DNA from: CAWHOW01 sp963831005
Lineage (GTDB): Bacteria > Bacteroidota > Bacteroidia > Bacteroidales > CG2-30-32-10
NCBI GenBank assembly: GCA_963831005.1
Contig: CAWHOW010000045.1
Span: 62,001-126,000, forward strand
Length of the DNA: 64,000 bases
Direction: 5' to 3'
Of this stretch, positions 16,754-24,858 are shown one piece after another (the stretch's first letter is position 1; every line of letters starts with the position of its first letter). Made by a program: the position numbers and the translations under genes. Below the pieces are notes generated by a model that had not been told where the DNA came from, searched no databases, and was given only the letters and a program-made list of their open reading frames with translations.

Positions 16754-19700
16754 ATGTTAGGTACACTGAAAAAAATGTTCGGAAGCAAATCCGACAGGGA
16801 TATAAAATCCGTTACTCCACTTGTAAATAAGATACACGAAGAATATGCCGTAATTACAAAATTGACCAACGATGAGCTTCGCCAGAAAACCGTTGAATTC
16901 AAAGCCCGCATAGCTTCGTTCATGGAAGAAGAGGATAAAGAAATTAAAGCCCTCCGCGACAGGCTTGAAAACGACCTTGATATTGAAAACGAAGAAAAAG
17001 AAAAGATATACCTGAGCATTGACAAGCTTGAAAAATCAATTACAAAGAAAATTGAGGAAGTCTTACTTGAACTTCTTCCGGCAGCTTTTTCTGTAATGAA
17101 AGAAACGGCAAAGCGCTTCAAAGAAAATGAAATTGTTGAGGTAACCGCCACCCAAATGGACCGCGACCTTGCAGCGCACCACCCCAGTATAGAGATAAAA
17201 GGCGAAAAGGCTTTGTATAAGAACAACTGGATAACCGGGGGAAATTTGATAACCTGGGATATGGTGCATTACGATGTGCAGTTGATAGGTGGTATTGTGT
17301 TGCACGAAGGAAAGATATCTGAAATGGCTACAGGTGAAGGTAAAACGCTTGTTGCTACTTTGCCGATGTACCTTAATGCATTGCCGGGAAAAGGTGTGCA
17401 TGTTGTTACCGTTAACGACTACCTTGCCCGTCGTGACTCGGAGTGGATGGGAATGTTGTTTGAATTTCATGGGTTGAAAGTTGACTGTATTGATAATCAT
17501 GAACCTAATTCGGATGAACGCCGTAATGCATACTTAGCTGATATAACTTATGGAACCAATAACGAATTCGGCTTTGATTACCTTCGTGACAATATGGCGC
17601 GCAGCCCTGAAGAATTGGTACAGCGAAAACATAATTACGCGATAGTAGATGAGGTTGACTCGGTTTTAATCGACGATGCAAGAACACCTCTTATCATCTC
17701 AGGTCCCACGCCTAAAGGAGATATTCAGGAGTTTGCTGACCTAAGACCTATCATAGAGAAGATTTATAATGCACAACGCTCACTTGTAACTAATATACTT
17801 GCTGAATCAAAAAGACTTTTGAATGATTCTTCCAAACCTGAAAATGAAAAAGAAGGAAGCAAGCTTCTTTTCAGGGCATTCAGAGGTTTACCTAAGAATA
17901 AGGCGCTGATAAAATTCCTTAGCGAGCAGGGAATGAGAGTTCTGATGCAGAAAACAGAGAACTTCTACCTTGCCGAGCATGAAAAGAATATGCACATCGT
18001 TGATGATGAACTTTATTTCGTTATTGATGAAAAGAATAATACTATCCAGCTTACTGACAAAGGGATTGATTTTGTTACAGGCTTTACTGATGACAGCAAA
18101 TTCTTCATCATTCCTGATGTAGGCGCTCATATTGCCGATCTTGAAAAATCTACTCTCACTCCACAGGAGAAACTTGAAAAGAAAAATATTCTTATGCAGG
18201 ATTTCTCTATAAAATCCGACCGCATACACTCTGCTAATCAGCTTCTCAAAGCTTATACATTGTTTGAGAAAGATACAGAGTACGTTATAATGGATAACAA
18301 GGTGAAGATAGTGGATGAGCAAACAGGTCGTATTCTTGAGGGGCGTCGTTATTCGGATGGTTTGCATCAGGCGATTGAAGCCAAAGAAAATGTAAAGGTG
18401 GAAGCTGCTACACAAACTTATGCCACTATCACACTTCAGAATTATTTCCGTATGTACACTAAGCTTGCCGGTATGACTGGTACTGCTGAGACTGAAGCAG
18501 GTGAATTCTGGGATATATATAAACTGGATGTTGTTGTAATTCCCACTAATCGCCAGATGGTGAGGAAGGACGAGCAAGACTTTGTTTATAAGACAAAGAG
18601 GGAAAAGTACAATGCTGTGATTGAAGAAATAGTCAGGCTGGTTAAAGCCGGGCGCCCTGCGCTTGTGGGTACTACTTCTGTTGAAATATCCGAATTACTC
18701 AGCCGTATGCTTAAGATGAAAAACATTAAGCATAATGTATTAAATGCAAAATTGCACCAGCGTGAAGCAGAAATTGTACTTGAAGCCGGAAAAGCCGGAA
18801 CAGTGACCATTGCAACGAATATGGCTGGTCGTGGTACGGATATTAAACTTGGTCCCGGTGTGAAGGATGCCGGTGGTCTTGCAATCATAGGTACGGAAAG
18901 ACATGAATCGCGTCGTGTTGACAGGCAGTTAAGAGGTCGTTCAGGTCGTCAGGGTGACCCGGGAACTTCCCAGTTCTTTGTTTCTCTTGAAGACGATCTG
19001 ATGCGTTTGTTCGGTTCAGAGAGAATAGCAAGTATGATGGATAGACTTGGATTAAAAGAAGGAGAGGTAATTCAACATTCCATGATCACCAAGGCTATTG
19101 AAAGGGCTCAAAAGAAGGTCGAAGAAAATAACTTTGGAATACGTAAACGTTTGCTGGAGTATGATGATGTGATGAACCAGCAGCGTGATGTGATCTATAC
19201 CAAGCGCCGCAATGCTTTATTTGGCGACAGACTTTCCATTGACCTGGCAAACATGATGTATGATGTTTGCGAGAACATTGTTATGGATTTCCAGGAAGAA
19301 CGCAACTTTGAAGGATTCAAATTAGAAATACTGCGCGTGTTTGCAACAGAAGCCAATTTGAGCGAGAAAGATTTCTTTGAAATGAAAGCTGAAGAAATCA
19401 CTGATAACATTAATGATCAGATAAAAAAATCCTATAAGGAAAAGCAGGAATTTACTAGTCAGCGGGTGTATCCTATAATAAAAGATATATTCGAGAACCA
19501 CCTGAATAAATATGAAAATATTGCTATTCCTGTTACCGATGGAATAAAGACACTTCAGCTGTTAGCCAATATCAAACGTTCATATGAAACCAAGGGAAAA
19601 GAAATTGTACTTGCAATTGAGAAAGGACTTTCTCTTGCAATAATTGATGATGAATGGAAAGAGCATCTGCGCGAACTTGATGATCTGAAACAATCTGTTC

Positions 19701-20062
19701 AGAATGCAACTTACGAGCAGAAAGATCCTTTGTTGATTTACAAATTCGAATCCTTTGACCTTTTCAAAAAGATGATACAAAAAGTGAATAAGGATGTAAT
19801 TTCATTCCTGTTCAAAGGGAATATTCCTATAAATGATCCCGAAAACGTTAAAGATGCCAAAGCTCCTGAAAGAACAGATATGAGCAAGCTTCGCACAGGG
19901 CGTAGTGATGTCGGCGGCGGAAGTGACGGAGGGCAAACCAACAAGGAACCAGAACAGAGAAGACCAGAACCTGTAAGGGTTGAAAAGAAAGTAGGCAGAA
20001 ATGATCCTTGTCCTTGTGGAAGCGGTAAGAAATACAAGCAATGCCACGGGAAAAATGAGTAA
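16754..20062 (+). CDS. secA: Preprotein translocase ATPase SecA
   Basis: The 1102-aa motor pushes unfolded precursors through SecYEG. Walker A MATGEGKT lies at residues 191-198. YGTNNEFGFDYLRDNM follows, then the DEVDS Walker B, the preprotein cross-linking domain, and the second nucleotide-binding fold with TNMAGRGTDIKLGPGV and LRGRSGRQGDPGTS. The C-terminus has the zinc-binding SecB/ribosome-contact motif CPCGSGKKYKQCHG. At 1102 aa it is longer than the E. coli protein (901), which is normal for Bacteroidota because of extra charged segments near residue 70 and about 340-420. It is monocistronic, followed by a strong palindrome. Confidence 0.98.
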   Translation: MLGTLKKMFGSKSDRDIKSVTPLVNKIHEEYAVITKLTNDELRQKTVEFKARIASFMEEEDKEIKALRDRLENDLDIENEEKEKIYLSIDKLEKSITKKIEEVLLELLPAAFSVMKETAKRFKENEIVEVTATQMDRDLAAHHPSIEIKGEKALYKNNWITGGNLITWDMVHYDVQLIGGIVLHEGKISEMATGEGKTLVATLPMYLNALPGKGVHVVTVNDYLARRDSEWMGMLFEFHGLKVDCIDNHEPNSDERRNAYLADITYGTNNEFGFDYLRDNMARSPEELVQRKHNYAIVDEVDSVLIDDARTPLIISGPTPKGDIQEFADLRPIIEKIYNAQRSLVTNILAESKRLLNDSSKPENEKEGSKLLFRAFRGLPKNKALIKFLSEQGMRVLMQKTENFYLAEHEKNMHIVDDELYFVIDEKNNTIQLTDKGIDFVTGFTDDSKFFIIPDVGAHIADLEKSTLTPQEKLEKKNILMQDFSIKSDRIHSANQLLKAYTLFEKDTEYVIMDNKVKIVDEQTGRILEGRRYSDGLHQAIEAKENVKVEAATQTYATITLQNYFRMYTKLAGMTGTAETEAGEFWDIYKLDVVVIPTNRQMVRKDEQDFVYKTKREKYNAVIEEIVRLVKAGRPALVGTTSVEISELLSRMLKMKNIKHNVLNAKLHQREAEIVLEAGKAGTVTIATNMAGRGTDIKLGPGVKDAGGLAIIGTERHESRRVDRQLRGRSGRQGDPGTSQFFVSLEDDLMRLFGSERIASMMDRLGLKEGEVIQHSMITKAIERAQKKVEENNFGIRKRLLEYDDVMNQQRDVIYTKRRNALFGDRLSIDLANMMYDVCENIVMDFQEERNFEGFKLEILRVFATEANLSEKDFFEMKAEEITDNINDQIKKSYKEKQEFTSQRVYPIIKDIFENHLNKYENIAIPVTDGIKTLQLLANIKRSYETKGKEIVLAIEKGLSLAIIDDEWKEHLRELDDLKQSVQNATYEQKDPLLIYKFESFDLFKKMIQKVNKDVISFLFKGNIPINDPENVKDAKAPERTDMSKLRTGRSDVGGGSDGGQTNKEPEQRRPEPVRVEKKVGRNDPCPCGSGKKYKQCHGKNE

Positions 20063-20144
20063 AATCGGAGTATAGAGAAGAAGTCATTTATACTTTATCA
20101 ATACACAAATCAGGGCTAAAACCCCTAAATTATTAATTTATTAT

Positions 20145-20170
20145 TAACCCCAGACTTAAGTCTGGGGTTA
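20145..20170. terminator. 26-bp perfect palindrome between convergent secA and aldolase genes
   Basis: The sequence from 20145 is its own reverse complement over 26 bp (half-site TAACCCCAGACTT). It lies between the ends of two convergent genes and can act as a bidirectional terminator or belongs to a dispersed family of CCCAGACTTAAGTCTGGG-type palindromes. Related shorter motifs occur at about 20111 and 20195. Confidence 0.7.
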
Positions 20171-20230
20171 TAAAGACTCACTGTAAATAATGGACTTTAG
20201 TCCTGAAAAGAAGTTTATAAGTGTATAAGA

Positions 20231-20863
20231 CTAAATGGAGTTATAATACCCATTCAATAATTCTATGCACCTTTCCCCTGTTTCTTTCATTGAATTGCCA
20301 AGCGAAATAAAGCCGTGATTCTTTATAATAAAGAAATTCTGGTATCCTAATATTGCAAGTACACTGTTAACAAGTTCTATAGAACCATAAGGTTCAATAG
20401 TTGCTGTTTCGGGGCAATTGAGGTTGACAGCGTTAGCGAGGAATTCTTTGGCATGTCCATGAAACACTGCCTGTACATAGGGCCTTGCATTATAAATAGA
20501 ATAATGCAACATGCTTTCTGACGACGGGCATCTTTTTCCTTCAGCATACACTATCTTCTTATCAAGATCGCAGGAAGTAACCTTAACAAAACTGCTGTCA
20601 TCAAGGGCATCTTTCAGTCCTATGCTGGTTCCTGTAATGATAAAACTATTATCACCTGGTTTTATCCTGAAGCTAAGATTGCCATAAGAACCACCCGGGT
20701 AAGGCGGAGTGAGATTCCTTTCGTGAAAGGTTTTACACCATAGTCGCAGTTCATCCAGTCTCTTGTCAGAAGGAGGAGGTGCGTCCTTTACAACAGACCG
20801 GAACTTTACACCACTGTATTCTTCTGCCATTCTTTTATTACCTATTATATGATAATACGTCAA
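20231..20863 (-). CDS. Class II aldolase/adducin-family protein, likely 5-deoxypentulose or methylthioribulose phosphate aldolase
   Basis: The 210-aa protein shows the zinc-dependent class II aldolase layout: GNLSFR at 61-66, ITGTSIG at 76-82, the SSES motif with catalytic Glu116, and metal ligands in HGH at 135-137 and His183 of KNHG. The enzyme cleaves a ketose 1-phosphate to dihydroxyacetone phosphate and an aldehyde, or in the related MtnB dehydrates methylthioribulose-1-phosphate. It follows mtnA on the same strand 111 bp downstream, so it probably acts on the ribulose 1-phosphate that MtnA makes. Which of the two reactions applies cannot be settled by sequence reading. MAEEYSGV at 20830 is an alternative start. 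Confidence 0.85.
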   Translation of the reverse strand: MTYYHIIGNKRMAEEYSGVKFRSVVKDAPPPSDKRLDELRLWCKTFHERNLTPPYPGGSYGNLSFRIKPGDNSFIITGTSIGLKDALDDSSFVKVTSCDLDKKIVYAEGKRCPSSESMLHYSIYNARPYVQAVFHGHAKEFLANAVNLNCPETATIEPYGSIELVNSVLAILGYQNFFIIKNHGFISLGNSMKETGERCIELLNGYYNSI

Positions 20864-20974
20864 AATGTTTTAACGCAAAGTCCGCAAAGGTATGCGCAAA
20901 GTTCACAAAGAAATTATTCTCTCTGCGTTCTTTGTGTGTGTGTTTTTTGTGGTTAAGTACTCTTCGGAGTGTCA

Positions 20975-22024
20975 TCATGTATTATTCATTAAATGAAAAA
21001 TGGATTTTTCATCAGCCTTGATGATACCTTTTTCAGTAATTATTCCGGTGATATATTTTGCCGGAGTAACATCAAATGCGGGATTGATAGCTTCTGATCC
21101 AGGAGAACAAACCAGCACTTCATGGGGATTATTGTCCTTATCTATCCCTGTCTGGTAAAGCACTTCATTCATGTTTCTTTGTTCAATAGGGATTTTGGTT
21201 CCCGATGGACAACTCATGTCAATAGTTGAAGTTGGGGCAGCAACATAAAAGGGTATATTAAACTCTTTAGCAATGATTGCCTTTTCAAATGTCCCTATTT
21301 TGTTGGCAGCATCACCATTAGCTGCAATTCTGTCTGCCCCTACAATTACCATGTTTACTTTACCTTGAGACATAAGAAATGCTCCTGCATTATCGGGGAC
21401 AATAACATGAGGAACATTTTCATTTTTCAATTCCCATGCTGTAAGTCTTGCACCTTGTCCACGTGGACGGGTTTCATCGACATAAACAAATATTTTTTTC
21501 TTTGCTTGATGAGCTGTATAAATTGGCGATAGTGCAGTTCCATAATCTACGAAAGCAAGCCATCCAGCATTGCAATGTGTAAGAATACGAAAACCATCTT
21601 TAATCAGTGAATTACCAAACTCCCCGATTTTCATGCTTGCATCGGCATCTTCATTTGCAATATTTTCTGCCTCTTCTATGGCAAGTGTTCTGGAAATAAA
21701 AGCAGCTTCGTAAACCCTTTCGGTGGCATAAAAAAGATTCTGCGCTGTAGGACGGGTATGTTGAATGTCATATCTCGCAGTGGAAATAAACCCTCCGCAA
21801 TTTTTATCGGGAGCTTCTAGAGCCGCCTGCGCCATGGCATAACCAGCCGCAGCACCTATCGCCCCAGCCCCACGTACCATCATAGTTTTGATTGCTTGAC
21901 AGGTTTCCTTATAGTTTTGCGACCGGTATATGCTGAATTCAAAAGGAAGCAAGGTTTGATCTATCAGGAATACTTCCTTTCCCTCCATCCACACAGTGCG
22001 GTAATTTTTCCCGTTAACTTTCAT
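20975..22024 (-). CDS. mtnA: S-methyl-5-thioribose-1-phosphate isomerase
   Basis: The 349-aa protein converts methylthioribose-1-phosphate (or 5-deoxyribose-1-phosphate) to the corresponding ribulose-1-phosphate in methionine salvage. Signatures are MVRGAGAIGAAAGYAMA near residue 50, the catalytic Cys151 in HCNAGWLA, ETRPRGQGARLTAWEL, and catalytic Asp231 in VGADRIAANGDAANKIGT. It differs from eIF2B regulatory subunits, which lack the Cys. It is transcribed first, upstream of the class II aldolase gene. No mtnC, mtnD or mtnK is in view, which suggests a shunt that recycles the nucleoside by-product rather than the full methionine cycle; this last point is inference. Confidence 0.95.
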   Translation of the reverse strand: MKVNGKNYRTVWMEGKEVFLIDQTLLPFEFSIYRSQNYKETCQAIKTMMVRGAGAIGAAAGYAMAQAALEAPDKNCGGFISTARYDIQHTRPTAQNLFYATERVYEAAFISRTLAIEEAENIANEDADASMKIGEFGNSLIKDGFRILTHCNAGWLAFVDYGTALSPIYTAHQAKKKIFVYVDETRPRGQGARLTAWELKNENVPHVIVPDNAGAFLMSQGKVNMVIVGADRIAANGDAANKIGTFEKAIIAKEFNIPFYVAAPTSTIDMSCPSGTKIPIEQRNMNEVLYQTGIDKDNNPHEVLVCSPGSEAINPAFDVTPAKYITGIITEKGIIKADEKSIFHLMNNT

Positions 22025-22180
22025 TTAATATAAATTGAAAATTCTATAAATAAGAAGCATATAAAATTACATAAAAAAGAGGAATATGAGAGGAATATTA
22101 ACGCAAGTTTAACACCAAAAGAAAATAGCAAACCGGCATCTGCCAACTTGCTATTATCCTCCATGTATTATGAGCAATCC

Positions 22181-22966
22181 TTACATCAATGGAGAAGTAA
22201 ACGGACCGTTCCATGGACCATCTAAGGTTGGATGCTTACTTTTTGCCCAACGAAAAAAAATTACTATTATTTTAACCGGAGTTAAAGCGCCTGCTGCCAG
22301 TGTAGTTAAATTTGATGTCGTAGTAACCGTCGACAAAACAAAATTAGCTTTTGAAGAATAGCCTACAGTAAGCCTTGTATCTGTTGCAAGTGCAGGCAAA
22401 TTTGCTGCACCTAAATAAAATACTCCAAACGAATATTCCAGCAAATCGTAACCTTTTAGCTTATGAGGGCGACCGCTTTGAGCTTTCGCCGTATAAACTT
22501 TTATATGAAGCATAGCATTCAATTCAGGCAAAAGTTTAGGATAAACCCCTTCGAGGGTGAGTATGGTCTTATCCAGCTCTTTGGTTTTAGGCACAGGATG
22601 AATTCCTGTAGGAGGAATTACCAATGATGTGGGTAAGTTAAAAGCAATACAATCATCTGAATTTAAACTTACAGTGGCTCTTACAAGCTCTATCAGTTTG
22701 TTGTTTTCAGCATAAATTATTACATTAGCAATAATACCTTCCAATTTAATTTTAACTGAAGTGGTATAACCGCCTTTTTTGTTGGTATATAAATTAAATA
22801 ATGGCGTCCATTGTGAAAAAAATAATTGCCATTGAGAAAGATTTCCAGCAGTCCAGTTAAAACGGACTGCATTCGTTGGCACACCTAATACTAGGTATGC
22901 GCATGTCTGTGCGATATAAACGGCAAATGCCTTTATGCTTCGCGGTATATTTGATTTATCTGACAT
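22181..22966 (-). CDS. Hypothetical protein downstream of the heptad-repeat gene
   Basis: The 261-aa protein begins MSDKSNIPRSIKAFAVYIAQ and has no signal peptide or membrane segment. Its N-terminal half is helical with scattered aromatic residues (LSQWQLFFSQWTPLF). The C-terminal half is beta-rich, possibly Ig- or fibronectin-like, and ends with IIVIFFRWAKSKHPTLDGPW. I do not recognise a named family with certainty; similar IPR-start proteins with a closing FRW...GPW motif occur in Bacteroidota as hypotheticals. It starts only 25 bp after the stop of the heptad-repeat ORF on the same strand, so the two are likely co-transcribed. No function is proposed. Confidence 0.75.
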   Translation of the reverse strand: MSDKSNIPRSIKAFAVYIAQTCAYLVLGVPTNAVRFNWTAGNLSQWQLFFSQWTPLFNLYTNKKGGYTTSVKIKLEGIIANVIIYAENNKLIELVRATVSLNSDDCIAFNLPTSLVIPPTGIHPVPKTKELDKTILTLEGVYPKLLPELNAMLHIKVYTAKAQSGRPHKLKGYDLLEYSFGVFYLGAANLPALATDTRLTVGYSSKANFVLSTVTTTSNLTTLAAGALTPVKIIVIFFRWAKSKHPTLDGPWNGPFTSPLM

Positions 22967-22991
22967 TGTATAATTTTTTAAATGTTAATTA

Positions 22992-23450
22992 TTAAGCCGT
23001 TAATTTAATATAGAAAAAGTTTGATCCTGACTCGAAAGTATTTACCTGTAACCTCTGGGTGTGCACCTGTAACCTCTGGGTGTTCACCTGTAAGCTGTGG
23101 GTGTGCACCTGCAACTTCTGGGTGTGCACCTGCAACCTCTGGGTGTGCACCTGCAACTTCTGGGTGTTCACCTGCAACCTCTGGGTGTTCACCTGTAAGC
23201 TGTGGGTGTGCACCTGCAACCTCTGGGTGTACACCTGTAAGCTGTGGGTGCGTACCTGTAATTTATGGGTGTGCACCTGTAAGCCGTAGGTATGCACTTG
23301 TGATTCACGCGTGTATGCTTGTGTTCCCTGGGTTTGCACTTGTGCCAAAAGGTTATTTTGTTTCATTCTGAAATTCGACATTCCCATGTCGGTATCTTCC
23401 TTTCCCATAATGTAAGTTTTAGTTTCTACTATGTTTGCTGTTGTTTTCAT
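22992..23450 (-). CDS. Heptad-repeat protein (LQVHTQR repeats)
   Basis: The 152-aa ORF begins with a non-repetitive segment (MKTTANIVETKTYIMGKEDT, then DMGMSNFRMKQ) and continues into about 14 heptads of the type LQVHTQR, LQVNTQK, LQVHTHS, ending NTFESGSNFFYIKLTA. Leu at a fixed place in every heptad suggests an amphipathic helix or coiled coil. Within the array Leu codons alternate TTA/TTG and other changes are conservative (R/K, H/N, Q/H), which supports this frame over the plus-strand frames. It lies directly upstream of the 261-aa gene (25-bp gap) and downstream of phased repeats at 23533-23611 and a LytTR gene. Function unknown; it could be a structural or adhesive rod. Confidence 0.65.
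   Translation of the reverse strand: MKTTANIVETKTYIMGKEDTDMGMSNFRMKQNNLLAQVQTQGTQAYTRESQVHTYGLQVHTHKLQVRTHSLQVYTQRLQVHTHSLQVNTQRLQVNTQKLQVHTQRLQVHTQKLQVHTHSLQVNTQRLQVHTQRLQVNTFESGSNFFYIKLTA
23044..23337. repeat. Array B: about 14 tandem 21-bp units inside the heptad-repeat ORF
   Basis: Units such as acctgtaacctctgggtgtg plus one base repeat with exact 21-bp spacing and no indels; the last two or three are degenerate. The sequence is unrelated to arrays A, C and D although the period is identical. Plus-strand frames (CAPATSG, CTCNLWV) are also stop-free but lack a non-repetitive start. Confidence 0.92.
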
Positions 23451-23501
23451 TTGATAATTGTACTTTTTTATGCTGAATTATTTATGTTTGAAATCGTACT
23501 G

Positions 23502-23533
23502 TAAAGTTACAACCGCCAGAATGAGAAAACGCG
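23502..23533 (-). promoter_or_regulatory. Candidate promoter of the heptad-repeat operon
   Basis: On the minus strand TAACTTTA (23502-23509) resembles the -7 element TAnnTTTG, with a T-rich -33 candidate about 20 bp upstream (23526-23531). It is a weak match, which would fit a gene needing an activator bound to the adjacent phased repeats. Confidence 0.35.
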
Positions 23534-23611
23534 GGTGGTATGAAATCTATACATGAGTGGTATCAAAACCATACACGAGTGGTATCGAATTGCTACGCGA
23601 ATGGTATTTCC
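23533..23611. promoter_or_regulatory. Phased 22-bp direct repeats (two 11-bp half units) upstream of the heptad-repeat operon
   Basis: Units starting GGGTGGTAT (23533), GAGTGGTAT (23555), GAGTGGTAT (23577) and GAATGGTAT (23599) recur at exactly 22 bp. Read on the minus strand they resolve into 11-mers such as TGTATGGTTTT and TGTATAGATTT alternating with GATACCACTCG. They abut the -33 region of the heptad-repeat promoter. Two helical turns is the spacing used by LytTR-type regulators, and a LytTR gene lies just upstream; the link is inference. Confidence 0.6.
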
Positions 23612-23759
23612 ATTTTAGTACAATTTAGTGCCGAAAAGTGAGTTTTTTGTCATCTTTTGGAACAGGAAACAGATTTCTTTGCATTTTGCATGAAAAATAA
23701 ATGGACAGAAAGAGTGCTTTTGATTCGCTTTTACCCAAAGCTAAATAATTGTCAGTTCA

Positions 23760-23835
23760 AGTAGTCCGCCAGCCGGTGGACGTATTGAGAACAGATTAAA
23801 GTAAGTCGCATATCGATACGCTGCACTACTCGATG
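23760..23835. repeat. Dispersed CGCCAGCCGG-type palindromic element (copy 1)
   Basis: Contains AGTCCGCCAGCCGGTGGAC together with gtattgagaacag and atcgatacgctgcactactc segments. The same parts recur, in other order, at 35660-35785, and a piece at 27873-27892. These are dispersed Bacteroidota-type repeats; nothing indicates a gene. Confidence 0.6.
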
Positions 23836-23875
23836 TAACATTATTTTTATCGGGTATTTTATTAGGGAAAGTTAT

Positions 23876-24235
23876 TTATGCATTCCCTGAAAGATAAGTA
23901 ATGGCTTTAAGCTGGAGTTCGCCGAATTTGTAACGCGAAACGGGTATTTTTTGATCGCGGAACACTATTTCATTATCCTTTATAATTGCTTCCTTTAGTA
24001 TCCCTAAATGAATGATCCATAACCTGTGGCACATATAGAAAGATTCATGGGGCAGCAATGGGTAAAGCTTGTTAATGCCTATGTATGCTTTTTGACGCCT
24101 GTCATCTTCGTAATATATTTCGCAGCAACGGCAAACTGCTTCGCAATAATAAATATTTCCTAAAGGACAAAATATTTCCTTGCCCTCGTAGGCTATAAGC
24201 AAATTGTTTCCCACTCTTTTCACATCATTTTTCAT
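23876..24235 (-). CDS. Stand-alone LytTR DNA-binding domain protein
   Basis: The 119-aa protein consists of just a LytTR domain: a strand with NIYYCEAVCRCCEIYYEDD, then AYIGINKLYPLLPHESFYM, CHRLWIIHLGILKEAII, and the closing IPVSRYKFGELQLKAI. The conserved H-R pair of the CHRLWIIHL segment contacts DNA in this family. There is no receiver domain, so it cannot be a phosphorylation-controlled response regulator by itself. LytTR proteins bind direct repeats spaced by about two helical turns. The repeats at 23533-23611, between this gene and the heptad-repeat operon on the same strand, are therefore a natural candidate target. Four Cys in the first strand region are unusual. Confidence 0.85.
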   Translation of the reverse strand: MKNDVKRVGNNLLIAYEGKEIFCPLGNIYYCEAVCRCCEIYYEDDRRQKAYIGINKLYPLLPHESFYMCHRLWIIHLGILKEAIIKDNEIVFRDQKIPVSRYKFGELQLKAITYLSGNA

Positions 24236-24596
24236 GGCTCCAGGAAAGTAAATTATAAAGTAGTGTTTCTCTTACATAAGATTATTTTTAAGTCATTTTC
24301 CACAACAACGTATAATAAATATAACTGCCTATCTGCTTCGAACAAGTTGAAAGATTTATTATGTCAAAATTTAATATTGATTTTCTGTGTATATCTGCGC
24401 TATCTGCGGGAGTTATTTCTGTTTCCCGCTGATTACGCTGATTTTCGCAGATTGAAAATAATTTAAAATCCATTGTTATACAAATTCGCAAAAACAAATT
24501 ATAAAATTATTTGCATAACTTGATTAAAACAGATAGGCAGTTAAATATATAATATTGTGTGAGTAGCGAAATTTATTTTAATATTTAAATTAATTG
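24236..24596. other. Intergenic region before the 6S-like RNA
   Basis: No gene seen. It includes a fragment of a common Bacteroidota intergenic repeat (atctgcgctatctgcggga and cgctgattttcgcagattg, 24392-24455), of the same type as the one at 45265-45335. The remainder is AT-rich. Confidence 0.5.
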
Positions 24597-24604
24597 TATA
24601 TTTG
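24597..24604 (+). promoter_or_regulatory. Candidate -7 element of the 6S-like RNA
   Basis: TATATTTG matches TAnnTTTG; no TTG -33 box is evident at 19-21 bp. Transcription would begin near 24611. Confidence 0.45.
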
Positions 24605-24611
24605 CTGTAAT

Positions 24612-24812
24612 ATATTGGCTTAATTCGTTCTTTAAAAGAAATTTAAGATAAAGCGTCAGCTTTATTCTTGTAAGGGAAAACTGGTAATTTTCAAACAGAA
24701 CATGATTAATAAGCAGCACGCGCCGACAGGCGTGGGCTGTGGACTTATTTGTTCTGTTGGGTATACCAGTACCTCCCTTACGAATATAGCTACAGTTCCA
24801 CGCTTTTTTTAT
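24612..24812 (+). ncRNA. ssrS: Candidate 6S RNA (long rod-shaped RNA)
   Basis: The region folds into one long interrupted hairpin. Paired segments from outside to inside: AAAGCGT (24650-24656) with ACGCTTT (24800-24806); GTAAGGGA (24670-24677) with TCCCTTAC (24774-24781); ACTGGTA (24680-24686) with TACCAGT (24764-24770); AACAGAACA (24694-24702) with TGTTCTGTT (24750-24758); AATAAG (24708-24713) with CTTATT (24744-24749); and a terminal GC-rich stem around 24716-24738. A run of T follows the last pair as a terminator. A rod of about 160-190 nt with internal bulges is the shape of 6S RNA, which binds and inhibits RNA polymerase, including the Bacteroidota form. The identification rests on shape, not sequence match. 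The 5' end is approximate. Confidence 0.6.
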
Positions 24813-24858
24813 TAATTAACTCTGTAATAGGGGCTGAAGCAGGTATAAGGAGAAAAAC

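Noticed and set aside
17888..18577. 229-aa minus-strand ORF inside secA
   Set aside because: Shadow of secA; no start context, no conserved motifs.
23021..23371. Plus-strand ORF with CAPATSG heptads
   Set aside because: It lies opposite the minus-strand heptad ORF, has no unique start, and shows less conservative changes.
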